NCBI GenBank assembly: GCA_964569765.1
Contig: CAZMVY010000005.1
Location: forward strand, 1 to 46,001
DNA length: 46,001 nt
Reading direction: 5' to 3'
Source: CAZMVY01 sp964569765
GTDB lineage: Bacteria; Planctomycetota; Phycisphaerae; UBA1845; PWPN01
Position numbers and translations under genes: made by a program. Positions within the stretch are counted from its first letter, which is position 1, and every line of letters begins with the position of its first letter. The notes under the pieces are model-generated. The model did no database searches and was not told where the DNA came from. It saw only the letters and a program-made list of their open reading frames with translations. Shown here in pieces: positions 16,555 to 24,913 of the stretch.

Positions 16555-18039
16555 ATGTCCCGCCTGAGCCGTCGTGGGTTCCTGAAAAACTCGTTGGTTG
16601 CTGCCGGGGGTACGACCCTCTTCAGCGGTTGCGTCTTGGCTGCGGAGAAGGGCGGTCCCCTCCTCGCGCCCGCCACGAAGGTGCGCGGCGCCAACGAGCG
16701 GATTCGCGTCGCCGTTGCGGGCCTGAACGGGCGGGGGAAATCGCACTACGGCGCGTTCGCCGGAATGGAAAACGTCGAGGTGGCCTGTCTTGTTGACCCC
16801 GATACGCGCCTCTTCGGCTCCGCGGTCAAGGCCGTCGAGGCCAAGGGCCATAACCGGCCCGCCACCGTGCAGGATATCCGCCGCGTGCTGGACGACAAGA
16901 ACATCGACGTTGTTTCGATCGCGACGCCGAATCACTGGCACTCGCTCATGACGATCTGGGCCTGCCAGGCCGGCAAGGACGTCTACGTCGAAAAGCCCAT
17001 GAGCCACAACATCCACGAGGGCCGCATCGCCGTTGAGACGGCCCGCAAGTACGGCCGGATCGTGCAGCACGGAACCCAGAGCCGCAGCGACAAGAGTTGG
17101 GCGAAGGCCGTCGCCGCCGTCCATTCCGGCAAGCTCGGCAAGCTCCTGATCACGCGTGCCCTCTGTTACAAGGCGGGTGGCGGCGAGAGCACGCGCGGCA
17201 GCATCGGCTGGAAACCTTACAAGACCCCGCCGCGGGAGCTGGACTTCAACATCTGGCTCGGCCCCGCCCGCGAACAGCCGTATCATGAGAACCTGGTTCA
17301 CTATCGCTGGCACTGGTTCTGGGACTTCGGCAACGGCGATCTTGGCAACCAGGGTGTCCACCAGATGGATATCGCGCGCTGGTCGATCAAGGGCGCCACG
17401 CTGCCGCGCAGCGTCGTCAGCTTCGGCGGGCGCCTCGGTTACTACGACCAGGGCGAGGTGGCCAGCACGCAGATGGCCATCATGGATTTCGGCGATACGA
17501 AGCTGATTTTCGAAACGCGCGGGCTGCCGAGCGAGAAGTATCGCGGCGTGAGCGTCGGTAACATCTTTCATCTGGAGGCCGGCACGCTCATCGAGGACAA
17601 GTTCTACCCGAACGGCAGCGATACGCCCGCTCCCCTGCCGGACGTCGAGTACCGGCTGGGACCGGGCAACGGCCCCTTCGCGAACTTCGTCGCGGCGGTC
17701 CGCAGCCGCAAGGTCTCCGATCTCAACGCGGACGTGCTCGAGGGCCACTATTCCAGCGCGTGCTGCCACCTGTGCAACATGTCGATCCGCGTGGGCGGTA
17801 AGACGCCGTTCCGCCCGCGGGCTCCGTACTTCGATACCGATCCCGATGCGGCCGAAGTCCTCGAGCGGACGGAGCAGTATCTGGCCGCCAACGGCGTGAA
17901 GGTCGAAGAGACCGGTTATACGCTCGGTCGCAAGCTCATGGTGGACGCCAGGGCGGAACGGATCATCGGCGACGAGGACGCCAACGCGCTGCTGACACGT
18001 CACTACCGGGCCGGCTTCGTCGTCCCCGACAAAGTGTAG
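16555..18039 (+). CDS. Gfo/Idh/MocA family oxidoreductase with Tat signal
   Basis: 494 residues. The N-terminus MSRLSRRGFLKNS is a twin-arginine signal, so the folded enzyme is exported. The Rossmann region begins IRVAVAGLNGRGKSH, followed by the family motifs ATPNHWHS and EKPMSHN and the C-terminal alpha/beta domain with GNQGVHQMD. Members oxidise or reduce sugars with a tightly bound NAD(P). The ATG has GGAGGAA upstream (16540-16546). Planctomycetes carry many exported paralogs, often beside PmoA-like and ThuA proteins as here. The 16317-16554 interval upstream has no gene. Confidence 0.92.
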   Translation: MSRLSRRGFLKNSLVAAGGTTLFSGCVLAAEKGGPLLAPATKVRGANERIRVAVAGLNGRGKSHYGAFAGMENVEVACLVDPDTRLFGSAVKAVEAKGHNRPATVQDIRRVLDDKNIDVVSIATPNHWHSLMTIWACQAGKDVYVEKPMSHNIHEGRIAVETARKYGRIVQHGTQSRSDKSWAKAVAAVHSGKLGKLLITRALCYKAGGGESTRGSIGWKPYKTPPRELDFNIWLGPAREQPYHENLVHYRWHWFWDFGNGDLGNQGVHQMDIARWSIKGATLPRSVVSFGGRLGYYDQGEVASTQMAIMDFGDTKLIFETRGLPSEKYRGVSVGNIFHLEAGTLIEDKFYPNGSDTPAPLPDVEYRLGPGNGPFANFVAAVRSRKVSDLNADVLEGHYSSACCHLCNMSIRVGGKTPFRPRAPYFDTDPDAAEVLERTEQYLAANGVKVEETGYTLGRKLMVDARAERIIGDEDANALLTRHYRAGFVVPDKV

Positions 18040-18042
18040 GCA

Positions 18043-18207
18043 CGCAAGCTGCACAGACGGAACGTGCAGGCGTAGAAGAGGCAAGGGCGGAACGATCGGC
18101 GACGCAAGGTGCAGGTGTGGAAGAGGCAAGGGCGGAACGATCGGCGACGCAAGGTGCACGCGTGGACTATGCAGCGGCGGAAGGTGCAGGTATGAAACGT
18201 GCAGCGA
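18043..18207. repeat. Tandem array of eleven degenerate 15-nt units
   Basis: Starting 4 nt after the oxidoreductase stop, eleven successive 15-mers share a core near cGGAAgGTGCAgg. Within it, a 45-nt block (18073-18117) is repeated at 18118-18162 with 42 of 45 bases the same. Because 15 nt equals five codons, the minus strand reads as a pentapeptide pattern ([ST]-[FL]-x-x-C). The array ends 8 nt before a 91-nt repeat. Confidence 0.85.
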
Positions 18208-18215
18208 TTGCCCTC

Positions 18216-18306
18216 AGCCCCGTAGGGGCGACGGAGAGTAGCCCAGGGCGTGAGCCCTGGGTTACGGACGCGCGCGCGCTCCAAGCCCCGGAGGGGCGAC
18301 AGAGGC
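18216..18306. repeat. 91-nt palindrome-rich interspersed repeat, copy 1
   Basis: Both ends carry AGCCCCGnAGGGGCG hairpins in direct orientation, and the middle holds CCCAGGGCGTGAGCCCTGGG, so three hairpins can form. Copy 2 at 21448-21538 is the same length and orientation. It lies 56 nt before the PmoA-like gene. Confidence 0.85.
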
Positions 18307-18362
18307 ATTGCGCCCACGCACGGCGGGCGCGAAAACGCCGTGGCAGGAATGGCACGACGCTT

Positions 18363-19658
18363 ATGATGGCCCTCGCCCTTTCGTGGGCTGCGTTCGCGCG
18401 TGGAGCGAATGCCGTGGACATCACCATCAGCGCCGGCGACCAGGATCGGCCGGCCGGGCCCGTATCGTGGAAACCTCCCCAATGGCTCGATGCTAAGCAG
18501 GCGTACTTTCTCGTTGCCGGGAACGAACCCCCCATTCCGGCCCAACTGGATGAGCAGGGGCGGCTGTGGTGGTGGGCCGCGCCGATGAGTGCCGGCCAGA
18601 GCAGAACGTACCGGATCGAGACCCGGCCGGCGGCCGACGCGAAGCCACGCGTGACGTTCGAACGCGACGGCGCCGATCGGATCAACGTAAGGATCGACGG
18701 CAAGCTGTTCACGGGCTTCTGCTTCAGCAGCAAGGTGCCCAAGCCGTTCCTGTATCCGGTGATCGGCCCGACCGGCGATCCGGTCACGCGCGACTTCCCG
18801 ATGAAGGACAACCCCATCGAGAAGGAGCCGGGCCAGGGCATCCGCTCGCGCCAGGACCATCACCATCACCGCTCCATCTGGGTCGCCCACGGCGACGTCC
18901 GCATGGGCGACTTCAGCAAGCCGGGCAGCAACTACTGGAACGAGGTCGCGGAAAAGGGAGTGCTCGAAGCCGGCCTGCCCGTGATCAGGCCCGAGAACAA
19001 CGACTGCCAGAAGGTCAAGGCGGTCGCCCGCACCGCCGGCCCCGTCTTCGGCCGGATCACGGCCGAGATCGAGTGGGTCAACAAGGCGGGCCGCCGCGAA
19101 CTCACGGAGGAGCGGACGTACACCTTCTTTGCCGGCGACGCCGACACGCGGATCATCGATCAGAAGAGCGTCTACCGTTTCCCCGACGGCGACGTCATGT
19201 TCGCGGACACGAAGGAAGGCGGCATGGTCGCCATCCGCCTGGCCGTGACGATGGACGAAATCGGCGCCGTCGTGGGCGGCGCGAAGGTGCACGGGCAGAT
19301 GTTCAACTCCGCCGGTAGCGCCGGCGCCAAGGAGTGCTGGGGCAAGCCGGCGGACTGGTGCGATTACGTCGGCCCCGTCAACGGCAAGACGGTCGGTGTT
19401 GCCGTGATGGACAACCCGAAGAACTTCCGCCACCCGACCACGTGGCACATTCGCGATTACGGCCTGTATACCGCGAATCCGTTCGGCCTCAAGGAGTTCA
19501 CCGGCGATAAGACCAAGGACGGCTCGAAGGTCTGGAAGAAGGGCGAGACCGCCGAGTTCAATTACCGCATCTTCATCCACAAAGGCGACACGAAGGCCGC
19601 CCGCGTGGCCGATGCGTACACACTCTACGCCGACCCGCCGAAGGTAGGCGTGAAGTGA
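18363..19658 (+). CDS. PmoA-like (DUF6807) secreted protein
   Basis: 431 residues. A short signal peptide (MMALALSWAAFARGANA) is followed by a beta-sandwich protein of the so-called methane oxygenase PmoA family (DUF6807), recognised by FLYPVIGPTGDPVTRDFPM, the histidine run DHHHHRSIW, ADWCDYVGP and DYGLYTANPFG. Despite the name, the family is not a methane monooxygenase; it co-occurs with Gfo/Idh/MocA enzymes and is thought to act on sugars. ATG 18363 is chosen since the earlier in-frame region is formed by the 15-nt array and the 91-nt repeat. Ribosome site is weak. Confidence 0.85.
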   Translation: MMALALSWAAFARGANAVDITISAGDQDRPAGPVSWKPPQWLDAKQAYFLVAGNEPPIPAQLDEQGRLWWWAAPMSAGQSRTYRIETRPAADAKPRVTFERDGADRINVRIDGKLFTGFCFSSKVPKPFLYPVIGPTGDPVTRDFPMKDNPIEKEPGQGIRSRQDHHHHRSIWVAHGDVRMGDFSKPGSNYWNEVAEKGVLEAGLPVIRPENNDCQKVKAVARTAGPVFGRITAEIEWVNKAGRRELTEERTYTFFAGDADTRIIDQKSVYRFPDGDVMFADTKEGGMVAIRLAVTMDEIGAVVGGAKVHGQMFNSAGSAGAKECWGKPADWCDYVGPVNGKTVGVAVMDNPKNFRHPTTWHIRDYGLYTANPFGLKEFTGDKTKDGSKVWKKGETAEFNYRIFIHKGDTKAARVADAYTLYADPPKVGVK

Positions 19659-19881
19659 CTGCTGCCGGCTGAGTTGCGCCCGCAGCGCGCGACGCCTATT
19701 TGGACTGCGGCGGCATCGCCGTCGCTCTCGCTTCACCGGAAACGCCTGGGCAAGCACCATTCGGGCCATCGACCGCCTCGTGGCTTCGCCCTGCTGTTGC
19801 ACTTGACCATACGCGTCCTTCCCCGCAAAGTAATTCCTCGTATCGAAACATAAACCGTTTTAGGCGGAGGAATCGAGACCC

Positions 19882-21420
19882 ATGAATCGTTCGACCCGAC
19901 TGACCTGCCTGTTCCTGGCCTGCCTGTCCATCTTCGCGTTGCCCGCTGCGGCGGCCATCAAGCTCCCGGCCGTCATCGGCGACGGCATGGTCCTGCAGCG
20001 CGACATTAAAGTGCCGATCTGGGGCACGGCCGACCCCGGCGAGAAGGTCACCGTCACGCTCGGCGACCAGAAGGCCGCCGCCACCGCCGACGCCGACGGC
20101 CGCTGGATGGTCAGGCTGGACCCGCTCAAGGCGGGCGGGCCGTTCGAGATGACCGTCGTCGGCAGCAACAGGATCACGCTCAAGGACATCCTTGTGGGCG
20201 AAGTCTGGGTCTGCTCCGGCCAGTCGAACATGGCCATGGCCGTGAAGGCCTGCGCAAACGCCGCCCAGGAGATCGCCGCGGCGGACTACCCCAACATTCG
20301 CCTCTTCACCGTCTCTCGCACCGTCGCCGCTACGCCCCAATCGGATACGAAGGGCGCCTGGGTCCATTGCTCGCCGGAGACTGTTCCCGACTTCTCGGCC
20401 GCCGCGTACTACTTCGGCCGGCACCTGTACAAGGAGCTGAACGTCCCGATCGGCCTCATCCACACCTCCTGGGGCGGCACGCCCGCGGAAGCATGGACGA
20501 GCCGGGCGACGCTCGAAGCCGACCCGGACCTCAAGGTCATCGTCGATCGCTGGGACGACCAGATCGCGAAGTACCGCAAGACCGATTCCGCTGCTGAGCC
20601 GGCGGCGAAGCCCGCCGCACGCGGGAAGGCCGCGAAGCCCGCGGCAGGTGGGAAGGCCGCGAAGCCGCCGACCGACCCCGCTACGAGCCCGCACCGGGCG
20701 GCCGGCCTCTACAACGGCATGATCCACCCGCTGATCCCGTACGCCATCCGCGGGGCGATCTGGTATCAGGGCGAGTCGAACGCCGGCCGGGCGTATCAAT
20801 ACCGCAAGCTCTTTCCGGCCATGATCCAGGATTGGCGGAAGGCCTGGGGCCAGGGCGACTTCCCGTTTCTCTTTGTGCAACTGGCCAACTATCAGCCCAG
20901 GAAGCCCGAGCCGGCCGACAGCGCGTGGGCCGAACTCCGCGAGGCCCAAACGATGACGCTCTCACTGCCGAAGACCGGCATGGCCGTCATCATCGACATC
21001 GGCGAGGCAAATGACATCCACCCGAAGAACAAGCAGGATGTGGGCAAGCGTCTGGCGCGGGCGGCCCTGGCCATCGCGTACGGAAAGCACATCCCTTACT
21101 CGGGCCCGATGTACGATTCGATGAAGATCGAGGGCGACGCGATCCGCCTCACGTTCAAGCACGTCGATGGCGGTCTCGTCGCCAGGGGCGGCGAGTTGAA
21201 GGGCTTCGCCATCGCCGGCGACGATCGCAGGTTCGTCTGGGCCGATGCGAAGATCGACGGCGACACGATCCTCGTCCGCAGTGACAAGGTCGCGAAGCCC
21301 AAGGCCGTCCGCTACGCCTGGGCTGACAACCCGGAGTGCAACCTCTACAACAAGGCCGACCTGCCCGCCTCGCCGTTTAGAACGGACGATTGGCCGGGCG
21401 TCACGGCCGATCAGAAGTAG
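19882..21420 (+). CDS. Sialate O-acetylesterase (SGNH-type)
   Basis: 512 residues. Signal peptide 1-25, then a beta-domain with DGMVLQRD and PIWGTADPGE, then the SASA esterase domain: CSGQSNM carries the nucleophilic serine, HTSWGGTPAEAW and WYQGESNA support oxyanion geometry, and DIHPKNKQDVGKRLA holds the Asp-His pair. The family removes O-acetyl groups from sialic acids and from xylan or other glycans. A strong GGAGGAA (19866-19872) precedes the ATG. Residues ~242-266 form an A/K/P-rich insertion coded by a 27-nt repeat. It continues the glycan block; no sialidase is visible in the window. The 19659-19881 interval upstream has no gene. Confidence 0.92.
   Translation: MNRSTRLTCLFLACLSIFALPAAAAIKLPAVIGDGMVLQRDIKVPIWGTADPGEKVTVTLGDQKAAATADADGRWMVRLDPLKAGGPFEMTVVGSNRITLKDILVGEVWVCSGQSNMAMAVKACANAAQEIAAADYPNIRLFTVSRTVAATPQSDTKGAWVHCSPETVPDFSAAAYYFGRHLYKELNVPIGLIHTSWGGTPAEAWTSRATLEADPDLKVIVDRWDDQIAKYRKTDSAAEPAAKPAARGKAAKPAAGGKAAKPPTDPATSPHRAAGLYNGMIHPLIPYAIRGAIWYQGESNAGRAYQYRKLFPAMIQDWRKAWGQGDFPFLFVQLANYQPRKPEPADSAWAELREAQTMTLSLPKTGMAVIIDIGEANDIHPKNKQDVGKRLARAALAIAYGKHIPYSGPMYDSMKIEGDAIRLTFKHVDGGLVARGGELKGFAIAGDDRRFVWADAKIDGDTILVRSDKVAKPKAVRYAWADNPECNLYNKADLPASPFRTDDWPGVTADQK
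20605..20670 (+). repeat. 27-nt tandem repeat inside the esterase gene
   Basis: Two full 27-nt units (20605-20631, 20632-20658) and the start of a third encode a low-complexity linker with the repeated motif GKAAKP. It sits between core esterase segments and changes only linker length. Confidence 0.7.
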
Positions 21421-21447
21421 AGGGAGCTCGTAGGGCCGATTCCGTCG

Positions 21448-21538
21448 AGCCCCGCAGGGGCGAAGGTATGTAGCCCCGGGCGTGAGCCCGGGGTTGTCGG
21501 CGCCCGAGCATCCCAAGCCCCGAAGGGGCGACAGAGCC
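21448..21538. repeat. 91-nt palindrome-rich interspersed repeat, copy 2
   Basis: Same architecture, length and orientation as copy 1 at 18216-18306: end hairpins AGCCCCGCAGGGGCG and AGCCCCGAAGGGGCG, and the centre CCCCGGGCGTGAGCCCGGGG. It starts 28 nt after the esterase stop and could serve as its transcription end. Confidence 0.85.
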
Positions 21539-21586
21539 TCCGCGTCCCTCCAGAACGAGCACCAGACATGTTCGCCGAAAACGGCA

Positions 21587-22303
21587 CTATCGTGCGCGTG
21601 TGTGCCGTTCCGTTGCGATGTGCGGATCCCAGATCCGCCGTACCTCATCGCTCCGTGCGCGGAAGTAATCACGGCAGTCCGACTGCGGAACGAGCAGGAG
21701 CACCACGCGGCTCGTGCGGAACGAGATGACCTCCGGCGCGCCCGTCTGCGTGCTCAGCTCCTTCGCGAGCGCCTTCGTGAACCGTTCGCGCCTCACGCGC
21801 GGGAAGTGCTGGTACACGAGCACTGAGTGTCCCGCGCGAAAGGTCGCGAGAAGCTCGCGCCGATAGAGATACCGGCCGGATCCCCGGGTCCCGTACGGAA
21901 CCGACGTGACCTCCAGGCCGTTGTCGGGATCGAAGAACACCAGATCGCTGCCGGCGGCGATGCGAAGGAACCGGGTAAACCACGGTCCGCGTTCGCCCGC
22001 CTCGTCCGTGAGCCTCTCTTCGCAGAACCGCGCGCCGGGAATCACACCTGTCGTCCTGACCCAGCGAACGTCCCGCCGACGGCGTCCGTTCAGACTCCGC
22101 GCCAACGAATCGAAGAGCGTCGAATCAAACGCCCGCCATCGCTGCGGCTCCCGGAGATAATCGATGAACCGCCCATCGCCCCGCCCGTCGTCCGCCGTGA
22201 GCATCCAGCATACGGCCGTCCGGATCTCGCCGCCGTTCGACAGCGCGCGGAGCAGGCCGTACTTCGTGTAGTCGTTGATGTCGCCGAAGTACTGGTTCTT
22301 CAT
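21587..22303 (-). CDS. Conserved hypothetical protein (MKNQYFGDINDY family)
   Basis: 238 residues. The N-terminus MKNQYFGDINDYTKYGLLR is a motif I recall from conserved hypothetical proteins in varied bacteria; I know of no assigned function. Further points: an acid-rich centre DLVFFDPDNGLEV, which resembles the acidic motif of some methyltransferase or nuclease folds, and a C-terminal YFRARSDEVRRIW. No signal peptide or membrane segment, so cytoplasmic. It is divergent from the DUF4838 gene and not part of the sugar operon by strand. Confidence 0.75.
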   Translation of the reverse strand: MKNQYFGDINDYTKYGLLRALSNGGEIRTAVCWMLTADDGRGDGRFIDYLREPQRWRAFDSTLFDSLARSLNGRRRRDVRWVRTTGVIPGARFCEERLTDEAGERGPWFTRFLRIAAGSDLVFFDPDNGLEVTSVPYGTRGSGRYLYRRELLATFRAGHSVLVYQHFPRVRRERFTKALAKELSTQTGAPEVISFRTSRVVLLLVPQSDCRDYFRARSDEVRRIWDPHIATERHTRAR

Positions 22304-22353
22304 GCCGACGCACAGACTATCACTTCGAGCCGGTGCGCGATAGGCTACGCTCG

Positions 22354-23418
22354 ATGTGCCTGCCGGACGAACGATTGCTGTCGCGCCGCCGTCTGCTGGG
22401 TTCCTGCGCCTGCGCGTTGACCGCGGGGAAGATCTCCCTCGCCGCGGCGGCCACGAGGACGTCGGGCGAGCCCTTCTTTCACACGCGCGGCGTCGTGATC
22501 ACGGCCGAGGATCTCACGCTCGCGGACTGGCCCGAGCGGGCGAAGGCGGCGGGGCTGACGACGATCGGCCTGCACGCGCCGCAGTCGCCGCGACGGCTGG
22601 CGAAGTTCGTGCAGTCCGACGCCGGGCAGCGCTTTCTTGGACAATGCCGGAGGCTCGGACTGGCGGTCGAGTACGAGCTGCACGCGATGGAGGACCTTCT
22701 GCCGCGCGTGCTGTTCGAGAAGTCGCCCGAGCTCTTCCGAATGGACGAGAAGGGTCGGCGCGTACGTGAATGGAATCTCTGCGTTCACTCCGAGCGGGCG
22801 ATGCAGATTGTGAGCGAGAACGCCGTCGATCTCGCTCGCGTGCTGCGCCCGACCACCGGGCGATACTTCTACTGGGGCGACGACGGGTGCCCGTGGTGCC
22901 GCTGCCCGAAGTGTTCGGGCCTGACCGACAGCGACCAGGCGCTGCTCGTCGCGAACCACGTGCTCGGTGCGCTTCGCACGCTCGATGCGAAGGCGCAGGT
23001 CGCGTACCTGGCGTACGACAACACACTGCCGCCGCCGAAGCAGATCAAGCCGAAGCCGGGCATTTTCCTGGAATATGCGCCGATCCACCGCCGGTACGAC
23101 GTTCCGTTCGAGCGGGCGAGCGACGCGAAGAGCCGGCAGCAGTTCGAGATGCTCGACGCAAACCTGGAAGTCTTCGGCCGGGCCGGCGCACAGGCACTCG
23201 AATACTGGCTCGACGTCTCACTGTTCTCCAAGTGGAAGAGGCCGGCCGTGAAGCTGCCGTTTGATCCGAGCGTGCTCGCCGCCGATCTGGATACGTACGC
23301 GCGCCGAGGCATCCGGCACATCACGACGTTTGCCGTTTACATCGATGCGGAGTACGTGTCGAGGCACGGCGAGCCGCCTTTGAAGGAGTACGGCGGACAA
23401 TTGGCGCGTCATCGCTGA
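22354..23418 (+). CDS. DUF4838-type secreted protein, glycosidase-like
   Basis: 354 residues. The start carries SRRRLLGSCACALTAG, a twin-arginine-like signal with a possible lipobox cysteine. The body contains YFYWGDDGCPWCRCPKC, which matches DUF4838 proteins (uncharacterised, TIM-barrel-like, often in glycan loci), then AYLAYDNTLPPPK and IFLEYAPIHRRYD. Cysteine pairs near residue 180 parallel those in the larger gene at 8193-10550, suggesting distant homology. ATG 22354 is preferred to GTG 22333; no clear Shine-Dalgarno. Confidence 0.78.
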   Translation: MCLPDERLLSRRRLLGSCACALTAGKISLAAAATRTSGEPFFHTRGVVITAEDLTLADWPERAKAAGLTTIGLHAPQSPRRLAKFVQSDAGQRFLGQCRRLGLAVEYELHAMEDLLPRVLFEKSPELFRMDEKGRRVREWNLCVHSERAMQIVSENAVDLARVLRPTTGRYFYWGDDGCPWCRCPKCSGLTDSDQALLVANHVLGALRTLDAKAQVAYLAYDNTLPPPKQIKPKPGIFLEYAPIHRRYDVPFERASDAKSRQQFEMLDANLEVFGRAGAQALEYWLDVSLFSKWKRPAVKLPFDPSVLAADLDTYARRGIRHITTFAVYIDAEYVSRHGEPPLKEYGGQLARHR

Positions 23419-23442
23419 GGAATCTTGAAGATTCGGCGTGCC

Positions 23443-23481
23443 GCGAGGGCGGGCCGCATCTTTGTGCCGACCCGCCCTTGC
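23443..23481. terminator. Hairpin between convergent genes
   Basis: GCGAGGGCGGG (23443-23453) pairs with CCCGCCCTTGC (23471-23481) over 11 positions with one G-T pair. It lies between the stops of the DUF4838 gene and the anti-sigma gene; no clear T run follows. Confidence 0.45.
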
Positions 23482-23512
23482 CGCGTTCATGCGTTCCGAT
23501 GCTCGATTGAGT

Positions 23513-24913
23513 CTACTGACCCGGTAGCGTCTCCACGCGCAAGTCGCCGTAGATGACCCGCAACTGCCCGTCCTCGGTTTTCCAGCGGACCAGGACGCCT
23601 TCCTTCTGGCCGGGTGTTACTGTCTTTCCGAAGTACTCCGGCGAGCGTCCCTCGCGAATCAGTTTCTGATAGAACTCGATCCCCGACCCGATCTCGAGCG
23701 ACTTCTGCATCAGCTCCTTCTGATCCGGGGCCTTCCAGGTGCGCATCATCTCGGAAGCGATGCGACGGCCCAAGGCGGCTGAATAGTCGGTCGTGATGGT
23801 GGTTGCATCCAGTGCCGGCGGATACTTGCCGACGAGTTCGGCGTAGTTGCCCAGGCCCTTGATCAGCGCCGCTTCGTCCGCCACCGGTGCCTTCGCGTCC
23901 AGCCGCGTGTAGTCGGCGGGGATCTCCGGCACAATGAGCTTCGCATCCACCGGCGTGTCCCACTCGAACTGGTCATAGACCATCCGCATGGTGCCACCAA
24001 GCTGAGGCACAGGTATGTCGGCGAGGTAGCGCACGGGCAGGTACGTCGTTGCGTTGATCCACAGCTCGGACCGGACGCCTTCTGCGTGGCCCAGGCCAAG
24101 AATCTGGCCGGAAATCTCGTACCCGAGCGCCTCCACTCCGTCGAGGTTCTTGCGGCCCAGTTCGCGGCTCGCCTCGCCCTTGAGTTTCGCGAGCGCGAGG
24201 ATGAACGCGTCCGGGCTGCTTCCGCGGGACGCGTCCTGATCGAGCGCGTGGGTGTCCATCACCGTGAAGGTGCGGGACAGCGGAGTGACGGACGTCGTCG
24301 GCCCCTGCAGCGGTGTGTACTGGATCAGCATCGGGATCCCGTTCATTAGCATTTCGCACCGGCTGCCGTACTCGGCGGAGAAGTAGAGTCTCCCCGACTG
24401 CTCAGCGGTCCTCGTCGTGCCGGGAACCGGCGTGGTTGTTGTAATCCGGCACACGATCGTCTTTGCCTTCTGGAAATGCTCGATGGCCGTCGCGAACGCG
24501 CTGCCCGGGCCGCGGCCGTCCTTGTCCGGCCAGAACCCGATCATCAGAAGCACCGCCGCGGCCACAGCGGCTACAGCCGACCAACGCACCGCCTTTGAAT
24601 GCAACATGACGACGAACCTCCTTTGCGCGTGCCGCCGGTCGGGAGGTTGCTCGGTCGAATGGGTCTCGCGCGGAACACCATCCGCCAACTCGGTCGGCAC
24701 ATCCGGAACGAGCCGAACCGAAGGTGGAGTGGCTTTCGGTGAGGTCGTCGAATCGTCGCCGCCTTGCGGGCCCGCCGTCCCGGCCCTACTGCTCTGCGGC
24801 TCGCCCTGTTCGATCAATCGCATCACGTCGTCGGCGATCGAGGGGCCAGGAGTCGCCCCCCGCGCGATGGCCTTGAGCCTCGCGTCGAGTTCATTGTCAT
24901 GGTTATAGCTCAT
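23513..24913 (-). CDS. Membrane anti-sigma-like protein with LolA-like periplasmic domain
   Basis: 466 residues. A hydrophilic cytoplasmic part (1-105) is followed by one membrane helix (about 111-130, AVRWSAVAAVAAAVLLMIGF) and a ~330-residue periplasmic domain whose strand pattern recalls lipoprotein-sorting LolA-like folds. The ATG overlaps the sigma factor TGA by four bases, which is the usual arrangement of sigma and its regulator, so I infer that it binds the ECF factor and senses an envelope condition. The zinc anti-sigma motif HxxxCxxC is absent. The exact sensed signal is unknown. Confidence 0.7.
   Translation of the reverse strand: MSYNHDNELDARLKAIARGATPGPSIADDVMRLIEQGEPQSSRAGTAGPQGGDDSTTSPKATPPSVRLVPDVPTELADGVPRETHSTEQPPDRRHAQRRFVVMLHSKAVRWSAVAAVAAAVLLMIGFWPDKDGRGPGSAFATAIEHFQKAKTIVCRITTTTPVPGTTRTAEQSGRLYFSAEYGSRCEMLMNGIPMLIQYTPLQGPTTSVTPLSRTFTVMDTHALDQDASRGSSPDAFILALAKLKGEASRELGRKNLDGVEALGYEISGQILGLGHAEGVRSELWINATTYLPVRYLADIPVPQLGGTMRMVYDQFEWDTPVDAKLIVPEIPADYTRLDAKAPVADEAALIKGLGNYAELVGKYPPALDATTITTDYSAALGRRIASEMMRTWKAPDQKELMQKSLEIGSGIEFYQKLIREGRSPEYFGKTVTPGQKEGVLVRWKTEDGQLRVIYGDLRVETLPGQ

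Noticed and set aside
16249..18159. A 636-codon minus-strand frame with PLPLPHLHLAS-like ends
   Set aside because: Antisense to the Gfo/Idh/MocA gene; its start lies in the 15-nt array.
18117..18362. N-terminal extension of the PmoA-like protein
   Set aside because: It is made of the 15-nt array and the 91-nt repeat, and the signal peptide starts at 18363.
18003..19802. A minus-strand frame with pentapeptide-like Cys repeats
   Set aside because: Most of it is antisense to the PmoA-like gene and it includes the 91-nt repeat, so it is not a real pentapeptide-repeat protein; the repeat pattern itself is reported.
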